DNA of 63,058 nucleotides from DYGX01 sp035325905. Its GTDB lineage: Bacteria; Chloroflexota; Anaerolineae; Aggregatilineales; Aggregatilineaceae. Made by a program: the position numbers and the translations under genes. Shown here one piece after another: positions 49,819 through 57,340 of the stretch (the stretch's first letter is position 1; the number at the start of each line of letters is the position of its first letter). The stretch covers positions 1 to 63,058 of the forward strand of contig DAOKYY010000010.1 in assembly GCA_035325905.1 (NCBI GenBank). Direction: 5' to 3'. Below the pieces are notes generated by a model. That model saw only the letters and a list, made by a program, of their open reading frames with translations. It did not search any database and had not been told where the DNA came from.

Positions 49819-50928
49819 TTATAACGCCGCCACGCGCCGATACGTCTCCAGAACCGTCGCCGCCGTGCGCCGCCAGGTGAACTCCGCTGCGCGCTTCAGC
49901 CCGCGCGCGCGAAGCTCGTCGCGCAGCGCGTCGTCGGACAGCAGACGGCGGAGCGCATCCGCCAGCGCCTCTGGGTCGCCGGGATCGACCAGCAGCCCCG
50001 CGTCGCCGACCACTTCGGGCAGGGAGCCTCGGTCCGAGACGACGGGCGGCGTCCCGCAGGCCATCGCTTCCAGTGCGGTCAGACCGAAGCCTTCGTAGTG
50101 CGACGGAAGCGCCAGCAGCCGCGCCCCACTATAGAGCGCGGGGAGATCGGCACGCGGCGCGTCCGTGATCCAGCGCAGGTGCGGTTCCAATGCGTGCTGC
50201 TTCACTGCCGCGCCGATGTCGTCCATCAGCCAGCCACGCCGCCCGACCAGCGCCAGCGGCGGCGCATCCGGCAGATCGGCGCGCAGCCGGGCATACGCCG
50301 CGAACAGCCCCGGCAGATTCTTGCGCGGCTCGAAGGTTCCCACGAATAGCAGATACGCCTCTGGCAGTTTGTAGCGAGCGCGCATCGCCGCCAGCGCGTC
50401 CTCGCCTGCCGGGCGGAACTCGTCGTCCACGCCAAGCGCGTGCGTCACGATCTTCTCTGAGGGCACGCCCAGCAAAGTCACCAGATCGGCGCGTGTCGAC
50501 TCGGACGGGACCAGGATGCACGTCGCCCGCCGGGTCGAGCGCGTGATCTGGTCGTTGTAGTAGCGGCGGCTGGCGGCCGTCATGTATTGTGGAAAGTGCA
50601 GGTAATGCACGTCATGCACGGTGATGATCTCATGGCGGGCGGCGCGCTGTGGCAGAATCCCTTCCGGCGTGTGATACAGGTCGAACCGGTGAGGCAGCAG
50701 CTCCGCCGTCAGCAGCCAGCGCTCCAGCCGGTGATGGCTCGGCGTGAGCGTCGAGACACGGTGGAAATTCGGCCCAGGCGTGAGCGTTTCCGGGTCGCGG
50801 ACGTGGTGCACGACGGTATAGTGCGTTTCGGCGTCGCGCTCGGCCAGCGCACAGACGAGGTGGCGCGTGTATTCCGCGATACCACCGGGGCGGTAATATT
50901 TCAGCCGTGCGTCGATAGCTGCTCGCAT
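49819..50928 (-). CDS. Glycosyltransferase, GT4 family (mannosyltransferase-like)
   Basis: The 369-residue protein has GGIAEYTRHLVCALAERD at the acceptor side, TVHDVHYLHFPQYMT, VPSESTRADLVTLLGVPSEK, FVGTFEPRKNLPGLFAAYAR, LPSHYEGFGLTALEAMACGT with the EX7E-type motif, and DRGSLPEVVGDAGLLVDPGD. This is the pattern of GT4 mannosyl or similar transferases for envelope glycans. A TATACT box only 7 nt before ATG 50928 suggests a leaderless message. Confidence 0.9.
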   Translation of the reverse strand: MRAAIDARLKYYRPGGIAEYTRHLVCALAERDAETHYTVVHHVRDPETLTPGPNFHRVSTLTPSHHRLERWLLTAELLPHRFDLYHTPEGILPQRAARHEIITVHDVHYLHFPQYMTAASRRYYNDQITRSTRRATCILVPSESTRADLVTLLGVPSEKIVTHALGVDDEFRPAGEDALAAMRARYKLPEAYLLFVGTFEPRKNLPGLFAAYARLRADLPDAPPLALVGRRGWLMDDIGAAVKQHALEPHLRWITDAPRADLPALYSGARLLALPSHYEGFGLTALEAMACGTPPVVSDRGSLPEVVGDAGLLVDPGDPEALADALRRLLSDDALRDELRARGLKRAAEFTWRRTAATVLETYRRVAAL

Positions 50929-50935
50929 GCGGCTT

Positions 50936-50941
50936 AGTATA
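50936..50941 (-). promoter_or_regulatory. -10 box TATACT, leaderless arrangement for GT4 gene
   Basis: On the minus strand TATACT is followed by seven bases and ATG 50928, so transcription would start at about the A of the start codon. Confidence 0.5.
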
Positions 50942-51028
50942 GCGGCGCGCGTTGCCCCGGCAAGGCCAATTTTCGCCCGGCGGCGTGGCAGGACGCGGTG
51001 TAAACGCTTTGCCGGTCGAAGACTGTGT

Positions 51029-51034
51029 TATAAT
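51029..51034 (+). promoter_or_regulatory. Extended -10 promoter of the coiled-coil protein gene
   Basis: TGTTATAAT gives TGn before a perfect TATAAT, 39 bp before ATG 51074; a TTTGCC lies 15 bp upstream. Confidence 0.55.
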
Positions 51035-51073
51035 GCGCAGCCAGAAATACACGATAAGTGGTAGGAGGTCGCG

Positions 51074-52270
51074 ATGGACCTGGCACAAGCAGCCCGAATG
51101 ATTGAATGGTTGGACGAGGAGCGTCGTCGCGACCGGGGAAATGTTGCCTTACTCGAGGAGCGCATCGCGCAGCAGTCCGATCTGATCGAGCAGCTTCTGC
51201 GGCGGATCGACGGCCTGGAGAGCGAGCAGTCGACCATGCGCAACACGTTTCTGCCGAGCGGTCGCGACTCGGAGCTATCCGAACAGTTGCGCGTCGAATT
51301 TCAGCAGATGATCGAGAGCACCGAAAGCAAGCGTCTGATGGCCGAGCGGGAAGCCGAGCGCCGCGCCGACATCGCACGCGAGAGCGTGACGCGCATGGTG
51401 CGCGAAGTCGAAGACCGCGTCGATAAGATCGACCGCGCTATCGAGGAGCTACCGGCGGCCCGCGTCGAGCGCGATCGCGTCGCGTCCGCGCTGGCGGCGG
51501 TGCAGCAGCGCGTCGAAGACCTGGCGAAGAAGTTCGAGGAGCCGGAGCGTCGCTTGCTGTTCCTCGAAGAACAGCGCCGCCAGGACTCGCGCCGGATTTC
51601 CGACGTGCAATCCGAGTTGCCTGAATTGCAGAAGCAGCTTGACGCGACCCGGCCCAAGCTCGACTCACTGGAGGCGATGGTTCTGCGCAGCGAGAAGCGT
51701 GTGCTGGAGCTTCAGGCCGCCGAGCGCGACCGCCGCGAGGAAATGCAGCAGTTCACTGACCAGCAGACGTTGCTGCTTCAGCAGCGCGACCAGCAGGTGG
51801 CGGAACTGACCAAGAGCTTCGGCGCGTATGACGAAGACATGAAACGCTACATGGAGCGTTTCGAGTCGTGGACGGAGACGTATCGCCAGATGCGCAAGAT
51901 CGTGGAAGACTTCGAGCGCATCGGCGAGCGCCTGGGCCGGCGCATCAACGAAGTGGCCGAGATGCAGCGGCTCTCCGAAGAGCGGTTCCGCCAGGAGTGG
52001 AACGACTGGGTGGCCGACGACCAGAAACGCTGGAAGCAGTTCACCGTCACCAACGACGAAGCGTGGCGCAACGAGAACAAGCAGCTTGATCAGCTGCGCC
52101 AGCGCATGGAGCAGGTGGCGAGCCTCTACGAGCCGATCAAGGATAGCGTCGAGCGGATGTGGCAGCTTGAGCGCGCACGCGCCGAATTGTACCGCGATCG
52201 CTACCAATCGCTGCTGCACGAGTACGACCACATCGACCACGGCCAGCCGTCGAGCAACGGCCGGGAATAG
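51074..52270 (+). CDS. Long coiled-coil protein of unknown function
   Basis: Almost the whole 398-residue protein is predicted coiled coil by eye: heptads rich in Leu, Glu, Arg and Gln run from residue 20 to 380 (for example LLEERIAQQSDLIEQLLRRI and VASALAAVQQRVEDLAKKF). There is no signal, span or enzymatic motif. A Trp-rich carboxyl part (FRQEWNDWVADDQKRWKQF) may be a separate binding region. GTAGGAGG precedes ATG 51074. It is a single-gene unit with its own promoter and a strong terminator, so it is likely abundant and structural, comparable to SMC-like or cytoskeletal proteins without a head domain. Confidence 0.7.
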   Translation: MDLAQAARMIEWLDEERRRDRGNVALLEERIAQQSDLIEQLLRRIDGLESEQSTMRNTFLPSGRDSELSEQLRVEFQQMIESTESKRLMAEREAERRADIARESVTRMVREVEDRVDKIDRAIEELPAARVERDRVASALAAVQQRVEDLAKKFEEPERRLLFLEEQRRQDSRRISDVQSELPELQKQLDATRPKLDSLEAMVLRSEKRVLELQAAERDRREEMQQFTDQQTLLLQQRDQQVAELTKSFGAYDEDMKRYMERFESWTETYRQMRKIVEDFERIGERLGRRINEVAEMQRLSEERFRQEWNDWVADDQKRWKQFTVTNDEAWRNENKQLDQLRQRMEQVASLYEPIKDSVERMWQLERARAELYRDRYQSLLHEYDHIDHGQPSSNGRE

Positions 52271-52303
52271 CCTGCCCAATCATCTTTTCGCCATAAGCAA
52301 ACG

Positions 52304-52326
52304 CGCCGGGTTTTACCCGGCGTTTT
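52304..52326 (+). terminator. Rho-independent terminator
   Basis: CGCCGGGT, loop TTT, ACCCGGCG, then four T; flanking AGCAAA and TTTGCT extend the stem. Confidence 0.88.
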
Positions 52327-52358
52327 GCTGCCTGCCAGCGCCCCATACCAGCTTGGCA

Positions 52359-52364
52359 TATAAT
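52359..52364 (+). promoter_or_regulatory. -10 box TATAAT before malic enzyme gene
   Basis: Perfect TATAAT 73 bp before ATG 52438; no good -35 is seen and the preceding terminator overlaps the expected area. Confidence 0.45.
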
Positions 52365-52437
52365 GAGGGTGCAGCCATCTGCGCGCCGCGCGCAGTCTGG
52401 CGCGACTCTCTTGAAAAGATAGTTCACGGAGATTGCT

Positions 52438-53829
52438 ATGATTGAAAAGTCCGTTACGAAAGAAGATTTGCTGGCGCGGGCAGAAAAACCCGCCGCCGAG
52501 GCGATGCGCCTGCATGCGTTTTACCACGGCAAAACGCAAACGGCGCTGCGCTGCCGCGTGCGGGATCTGGACGACTTCGCGATCTGGTACACACCCGGCG
52601 TCGCCGCGCCTTGCCGCGCGATCGCCAATAACCCGGAGCTGGTCTATGACTTCACCAGCAAGTGGAACACCGTCGCCGTGATCTCGGATGGCACGCGCGT
52701 GCTGGGCCTGGGCGACATCGGCCCCAAGGCCGGGCTTCCGGTGATGGAAGGCAAGGCGCTGCTCTACAAGTTCCTCGGCGGGGTCGACGCCGTGCCGATC
52801 ATGCTCGACACGAAAGACCCCGACAAAATCATCGAAACCGTGCTGATGCTTCAGCCTTCGTTCGGCGGCGTCAACCTCGAAGACATCGCTCAGCCAAAGT
52901 GCTTTCGCATCCTCGACACGCTGCGCGAGCAGGCCGAGATCCCGATCTGGCACGATGACCAGCAGGGAACGGCCAGCGTGGTCCTGGCCGGGCTGATTAA
53001 CGCCGCCAAGATCGTTGGCAAGGCGCTCAGCCAGATGCGGATCGTCTTCTTTGGCGCGGGGGCGTCGAACGTCGCGTGCGCGCGGCTGATCTTCCGCTAC
53101 GGCGCTGATCCGTCCAACTGCCTGATGGTGGACAGCCGGGGCATCCTCGGCAAGCACCGGCGCGACTTGTTCCTGCGCCGCGCCGAGTACGTGCAGAAAT
53201 GGCATATGGCGCAACTCACCAATGGCGAAGAGATCGAAGGAGATGTCGAGCTGGCGCTGCGCGGCGCCGACGCGGTCATCGCGCTGTCGCAGCCGGGGCC
53301 GGACACGCTGAAGCCGGAGTGGATCCGAGCCATGGCGCAAGACGCGATCGTATTCGCAGCCGCGAACCCGATCCCGGAAATCTGGCCCTGGGACGCGCGC
53401 GAGGCGGGCGCAGCGGTGGTCGCGACCGGGCGCTCGGACTTCCCGAACCAGGTCAACAACTCGCTGGGGTTTCCGGGCATCTTCCGGGGCACGCTCGACG
53501 TGCGCGCCAGCACGATCACCGACGAGATGGCAATCGCGGCGGCAGAGTCGCTGGCGCAGATGGCCGACGAAAAGGGGTTATCTCCCGACTACATCCTGCC
53601 GACAATGGACGAGTGGGACGTGTTCCCGCGCGAGGCGGCGGCGGTCGCGATGAAGGCCCAGGAGCAGGGCGTCGCGCGGCGGGCGACGACCTACGAGGAG
53701 GAGTACGAGCGCGCGCAGACGATCATCCGCGCTGCGCGCGAGATGACGCGGGCGCTGATGGACGACGGGTTCATCCCTGCCGCGCCGGAACCGGAGGAAG
53801 CCGCGAAGGAGGGCAACGGCCATGCATGA
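52438..53829 (+). CDS. NAD(P)-dependent malic enzyme
   Basis: The enzyme decarboxylates malate to pyruvate with NAD(P)H formation. The 463-residue protein is of the short bacterial type: the catalytic Tyr in AIWYTPGVAAPCRAI (here FAIWYTPGVAAP), Lys in GDIGPKAGLPVMEGK, metal ligands in NLEDIAQPKCF and PIWHDDQQGTASV, and the Rossmann motif IVFFGAGASNVACARLI. AANPIPEIWP and TGRSDFPNQVNNSLGFPGIF are typical. The carboxyl end is extended by about 30 residues rich in Glu. The next gene overlaps by 8 nt. Confidence 0.93.
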   Translation: MIEKSVTKEDLLARAEKPAAEAMRLHAFYHGKTQTALRCRVRDLDDFAIWYTPGVAAPCRAIANNPELVYDFTSKWNTVAVISDGTRVLGLGDIGPKAGLPVMEGKALLYKFLGGVDAVPIMLDTKDPDKIIETVLMLQPSFGGVNLEDIAQPKCFRILDTLREQAEIPIWHDDQQGTASVVLAGLINAAKIVGKALSQMRIVFFGAGASNVACARLIFRYGADPSNCLMVDSRGILGKHRRDLFLRRAEYVQKWHMAQLTNGEEIEGDVELALRGADAVIALSQPGPDTLKPEWIRAMAQDAIVFAAANPIPEIWPWDAREAGAAVVATGRSDFPNQVNNSLGFPGIFRGTLDVRASTITDEMAIAAAESLAQMADEKGLSPDYILPTMDEWDVFPREAAAVAMKAQEQGVARRATTYEEEYERAQTIIRAAREMTRALMDDGFIPAAPEPEEAAKEGNGHA

Positions 53830-54748
53830 GCTGATCATCATCGGGGGTGGACCGGCCGGGCTGGCCGCGGCGGCTTTCGCGGTTCGCAAACGCATGGACG
53901 CGCTCTTTATCTCGCCAGGGCTGGGCGGCAGGACGCGTCGCCGCCTGCTGCTGCCCTGGGTTGACGATTACCAGGTGATTGTTGGCGAGGAAACGATCCA
54001 CCGGTTCCGCTCGCAGCTGGACTATCTGGAGTTCATGCGCGTGCGCGCCCACGCGCAGCGCATCGAGCCGATCAAGGATGGGTACCGTGTGACTGTCAGC
54101 GACCGGCACACCTACGAGACGCGCACGCTGATCATCGCCACCGGCTCGCACGGGGAGCGGCTGAACGTCCCCGGCGAGGACGAGCTGGAGATGAAGGGGT
54201 TGTGCTACAGCGCGATGACCTACGGGCCGCTGATGGTCGATCGCAGCGTGGTCGTGGTGGGATCGGAGCTTCTGGCGTTGCGCGCCGTCGCCGAGCTGAG
54301 CCGCATCGCGCGCGAGGTGACGCTGCTGGCCGAGTCCGACGGCGATCTCGACACCGGCGCGGGGCGAGTCATTCTCAGCGCGCCGAACGTGGTCGTCCGG
54401 CGGGGCTGCCGCGTCGTCGCGGTCAAGGGGGTCAGCTACGCGGACACGGTCGTCATCGAGTGCGACGGTAAGCAAGACACGATCGCCGCCGACTCGATCT
54501 TCGTGGAAAAGCAGCTTATCCCGAATACCGGGCTGGTCAAGGGACTGGTTGACCTTGATCCATGCGGGTTTATCAAGGTGGACTCGCGCAACCGCACCAA
54601 CCGCCCGGGCCTGTTCGCGGCGGGTGACTGCACCGACGCCAGCGCGTTCCAGGTGTTGATGGGCCTCGGCGACGGCGAAAAAGCGGCGCTGAGCGCCTTC
54701 GACTACGTCTTGGGGCTGCCCGTGGCGGTTGCGCCGTGCGAGAACTAG
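53822..54748 (+). CDS. Thioredoxin-reductase-like flavoprotein without CxxC
   Basis: The 308-residue protein has the FAD motif IIIGGGPAGLAAAAFA, ATG motif LIIATGSHGERLNVPGE, and the closing FAD motif GLFAAGDCTDASAFQ of the thioredoxin-reductase family. The redox CxxC that should precede the second nucleotide motif is absent: the region reads GLCYSAMTYGPLMV with one Cys. The NADPH motif is also degenerate (VVVVGSELLALRA, lacking the second Gly). It could be a ferredoxin/flavodoxin reductase-like enzyme or a non-classical flavoprotein. Coupling to malic enzyme by an 8-nt overlap suggests a shared pyridine-nucleotide or redox task. Confidence 0.75.
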   Translation: MHELIIIGGGPAGLAAAAFAVRKRMDALFISPGLGGRTRRRLLLPWVDDYQVIVGEETIHRFRSQLDYLEFMRVRAHAQRIEPIKDGYRVTVSDRHTYETRTLIIATGSHGERLNVPGEDELEMKGLCYSAMTYGPLMVDRSVVVVGSELLALRAVAELSRIAREVTLLAESDGDLDTGAGRVILSAPNVVVRRGCRVVAVKGVSYADTVVIECDGKQDTIAADSIFVEKQLIPNTGLVKGLVDLDPCGFIKVDSRNRTNRPGLFAAGDCTDASAFQVLMGLGDGEKAALSAFDYVLGLPVAVAPCEN

Positions 54749-54771
54749 CGTCAGGGCGCTGAGTCAGCAGA

Positions 54772-54802
54772 CAGCGGGGCCAACACGGCCCCGCTGGTTT
54801 TT
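54772..54802 (+). terminator. Rho-independent terminator
   Basis: CAGCGGGGCC pairs perfectly with GGCCCCGCTG over a 5-nt loop and is followed by GTTTTT. It ends the malic enzyme/flavoprotein unit. Confidence 0.92.
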
Positions 54803-56093
54803 AAGCAGGCGCCGGCTCGCGGCGGATGTGCGCGCCGAGGCTGCGCATTTTCTCCTCGACCCGCTCGTAGCCGCGATCGATCTGGCCGATGTTGCGGATG
54901 ATCGTCGTGCCGCGCGCGCACAGCGCCGCCAGCAGCAGCGCCATCCCGGCGCGAATGTCCGGACTGCTGATGGCGGGCACGCCGCGCAGCACGGTCGGGC
55001 CGTGCACGACCGCCCGGTGCGGGTCGCACAGAAAGATGCGCGCGCCCATCGCGCTGAGTTTGTCGGTGAAGAAGAAGCGGCTGTTATACATCCATTCGTG
55101 AAACAGCACGGTCCCCGCCGATTGCGTCGCGACCGTAAGCGCGATGCTCATCAGGTCGGACGGGAACGCGGGCCAGGGCTGGGCCTTGATCGACGGAATC
55201 TGATTGCCCAGATCGCGCTCGATCGTCAGCGCTTGCCCGCGTGGCACCAGGATGTCGGACCCTTCGACTTCCCACGCGACGCCGAGCTTGCGAAACACCA
55301 GCGCGGGCATGTCGAGATACTGCGGATCGGCCTGGCGGATGCGGATCTCGCCGCCGGTGACGACCGCCGCCCCGATAAAGCTGACGACTTCCAGGTAATC
55401 GGCCTCGACGCGGAACTCGCCGCCCCGCAGCCGCTCGACGCCTTCAATCGTCAGGCAGTTGGTCCCGATGCCCGTGATCCGCGCGCCCATGCCGTTCAGC
55501 ATGTGGCACAGGTTCTGCACGTGCGGCTCCGACGCGACATTGCGCAGCACGGTCGTGTCGCGCGCCAGGACCGCCGCCATCACCGCGTTCTCGGTGGCCG
55601 TGACGCTCGCTTCGTCCAGCAGGATATCCGCGCCGCGCAGGCCGCTGGTGGTCATCACGAAACGGCCGTCAAACTCGACGGTAGTTCCGAGCCGCTCCAG
55701 GGCGAGGATATGGGTGTCGAGCCGGCGGCGCCCGATCACGTCGCCGCCGGGAGGCGCGAACTCGACGTGGCCGGTGCGGGCCAGCATCGGACCGGCGAAC
55801 ACGATCGAGGCGCGGGTGCGCACGCACATCTCCGGGTCTAGCTCATGCGTGACGATCTCGCGGGCGTGAACCCGCACGCGGTGATCGCCCAGCAGCTCCA
55901 CCTCGCAGCCAAGCCGCCGCAGCAGCTCCAGCGTGACGCGCACGTCGGCGATGTCCGGCACGTTGGTCAGGACAACTGGCTCGTCGGTCAGCAGGCACGC
56001 CGGGAGCATCTTCAGGGCGGCATTCTTGTTCCCGCTGACGGTGACTTCGCCGTGCAGGCGGTGGTTGCCCTCGATTACGAACTGCTCGCGCAT
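54801..56093 (-). CDS. murA: UDP-GlcNAc 1-carboxyvinyltransferase with Asp at the active-site Cys position
   Basis: MurA transfers enolpyruvate from PEP to UDP-GlcNAc, the first committed step of peptidoglycan synthesis. The 430-residue protein has VSGNKNAALKMLPACLL (Lys23), RASIVFAGPMLARTG, QPWPAFPSDLMS, HEWMYNSRFF and SPDIRAGMALLLAAL. The loop that usually carries the catalytic Cys (PGGC) reads PPGGDVIGRR, so Asp118 replaces it. The same Cys-to-Asp change in other bacteria keeps activity and confers fosfomycin insensitivity. GGGAG precedes ATG 56093. A second MurA elsewhere in the genome cannot be excluded. Confidence 0.94.
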   Translation of the reverse strand: MREQFVIEGNHRLHGEVTVSGNKNAALKMLPACLLTDEPVVLTNVPDIADVRVTLELLRRLGCEVELLGDHRVRVHAREIVTHELDPEMCVRTRASIVFAGPMLARTGHVEFAPPGGDVIGRRRLDTHILALERLGTTVEFDGRFVMTTSGLRGADILLDEASVTATENAVMAAVLARDTTVLRNVASEPHVQNLCHMLNGMGARITGIGTNCLTIEGVERLRGGEFRVEADYLEVVSFIGAAVVTGGEIRIRQADPQYLDMPALVFRKLGVAWEVEGSDILVPRGQALTIERDLGNQIPSIKAQPWPAFPSDLMSIALTVATQSAGTVLFHEWMYNSRFFFTDKLSAMGARIFLCDPHRAVVHGPTVLRGVPAISSPDIRAGMALLLAALCARGTTIIRNIGQIDRGYERVEEKMRSLGAHIRREPAPA

Positions 56094-56115
56094 CGTTTTC
56101 TCCCTGCTGTGGGTT

Positions 56116-56967
56116 TCACAGTTCCAGGCTCAGCTCGACCGGGTCGCCGGTCCGCACGCCGAGCCGGGCGGCGGCGCTGCCCTGGTTCACGCCCAGCTCG
56201 AGCTGGCCGGAGCTGCCGACCAGCGCGAGCAGCGTTCCCGGCTCAGCCGCGCCGTAGGTGGGCCATATCCCGCTGACGGTCGCCTCCCCCACGCGGACGC
56301 TGGCCGCAGCGGCGTCGAAAGTGATCGCTTCGCCGGGTGCGTCGCCAAACTCCGGGGTGAGCGCCAGCGTCTCGCCGTCCCAGGCCAGGTACCCGATGCT
56401 GGTGATCACGTTGCCGAAGTGGTCAATGTGAAGGACCTCGCCCCGAATTATGTCCGGCGCGATTTCCAGGCGCGGCGCGTCGAGCTTGATCAACTCCGGC
56501 ACGGCGGGACCCAGCTCGTTGATCGGCACACCGGCCGCGAGATGGGCCGCCGCCGGAGCGAAAATGTCGCGCCCGTGAAAGGTCCGGCTGACGCCGGGCA
56601 GGCCGTAGCGCGGCTCGGCGATCTCGACCGCGTGGCGCACCTCGACACGCGGCAGCACGTAGCTGAGCACACCGTTATTCGGCGCGACGTAGATTCCGTG
56701 CGCGGTCTCGACCGCGACCGGCTGGCGCGCCGTTCCCACGCCCGGATCGACGACGATCAGGAAGATGGTGTGCGGCGGGAAGTGCCGGAAGGCAGTGGAC
56801 AGGACATACGCGCCGGCGCGCACGTCCTGCGGCGTGATATGGTGCGTAAGGTCCACCAGCCGCGCGGAAGGGCAGATCGACAGCATGACGCCCTTCATCG
56901 TGCCGACATAGGCGTCCGCCAGCCCGAAATCGGTCAAAAGAGCAATCAGGGGAGCGTGATGAGTCAT
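56116..56967 (-). CDS. SAM hydroxide adenosyltransferase (DUF62)
   Basis: The 283-residue protein has the family motifs LLTDFGLADAYVGTMKG, ITPQDVRAGAYVL, VVDPGVGT, APNNGVLSYVL, TFHGRDIFAPAAAHLA and the carboxyl DHFGNVITS. These enzymes cleave S-adenosylmethionine with hydroxide to adenosine and methionine and are related to fluorinase and chlorinase, but the fluorinase-specific loop is not seen. The physiological role is not settled. A TACAAT box 7 nt before ATG 56967 suggests a leaderless message. It precedes murA by 22 bp on the same strand. Confidence 0.9.
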   Translation of the reverse strand: MTHHAPLIALLTDFGLADAYVGTMKGVMLSICPSARLVDLTHHITPQDVRAGAYVLSTAFRHFPPHTIFLIVVDPGVGTARQPVAVETAHGIYVAPNNGVLSYVLPRVEVRHAVEIAEPRYGLPGVSRTFHGRDIFAPAAAHLAAGVPINELGPAVPELIKLDAPRLEIAPDIIRGEVLHIDHFGNVITSIGYLAWDGETLALTPEFGDAPGEAITFDAAAASVRVGEATVSGIWPTYGAAEPGTLLALVGSSGQLELGVNQGSAAARLGVRTGDPVELSLEL

Positions 56968-56974
56968 GGCCCAG

Positions 56975-56980
56975 ATTGTA
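56975..56980 (-). promoter_or_regulatory. -10 box TACAAT, leaderless arrangement for DUF62/murA unit
   Basis: On the minus strand GGTACAAT is followed by seven bases (CTGGGCC) and ATG 56967; no room for a ribosome site. Confidence 0.45.
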
Positions 56981-57025
56981 CCCGCTGCGCCGCGCCCGGC
57001 AAGCGAAGACTAACGCGGGAAAACG

Positions 57026-57054
57026 TTGTCTGAACGGCCATCGTGAGGTATAAT
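57026..57054 (+). promoter_or_regulatory. Primary-sigma promoter upstream of gyrB
   Basis: TTGTCT (57026-57031), 17-bp spacer, TATAAT (57049-57054) within GGTATAATTC. This is the best promoter of the window. It leaves a leader of about 280 nt before gyrB. Confidence 0.75.
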
Positions 57055-57091
57055 TCGACCTCGAAAACTGGCCGGAATCGCGGGCATGTTT

Positions 57092-57097
57092 TATAAT
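57092..57097 (+). promoter_or_regulatory. Second -10 box TATAAT upstream of gyrB
   Basis: Perfect TATAAT 43 bp after the first one. No clear -35. The rest of 56968-57340, the only gene-free stretch over 300 bases, holds two short hairpins: CGCCC/GGGCG at 57253-57266 and CTGCC-GTGA-GGCAG at 57282-57295. Confidence 0.4.
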
Positions 57098-57340
57098 CTG
57101 AGGGTCGAACATGCGTTCCGTTTTTGCCGCGAGCAGGGCGGTGGAGTCGGGATCAGCAACCGTGTGGCGACCTATTCACCCTCTCAAAAATCTGTAGTTT
57201 GTTCGCGCAGGCACGTGACAACAACTGACGAGTTATCACTCACTTCGTAAAGCGCCCGGTGGGGCGTTGCCGGGGCGCGACCTGCCGTGAGGCAGGCCGC
57301 GAGCGGCGGGCGAAAAAAGGGAACCGCGCGGGAGGAAGCA

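Noticed and set aside
57215..57245. DnaA-box-like TTATCAC near gyrB as a replication-origin sign
   Set aside because: It matches only the first five bases of TTATCCACA, is single, and no AT-rich unwinding region or dnaA gene is present.
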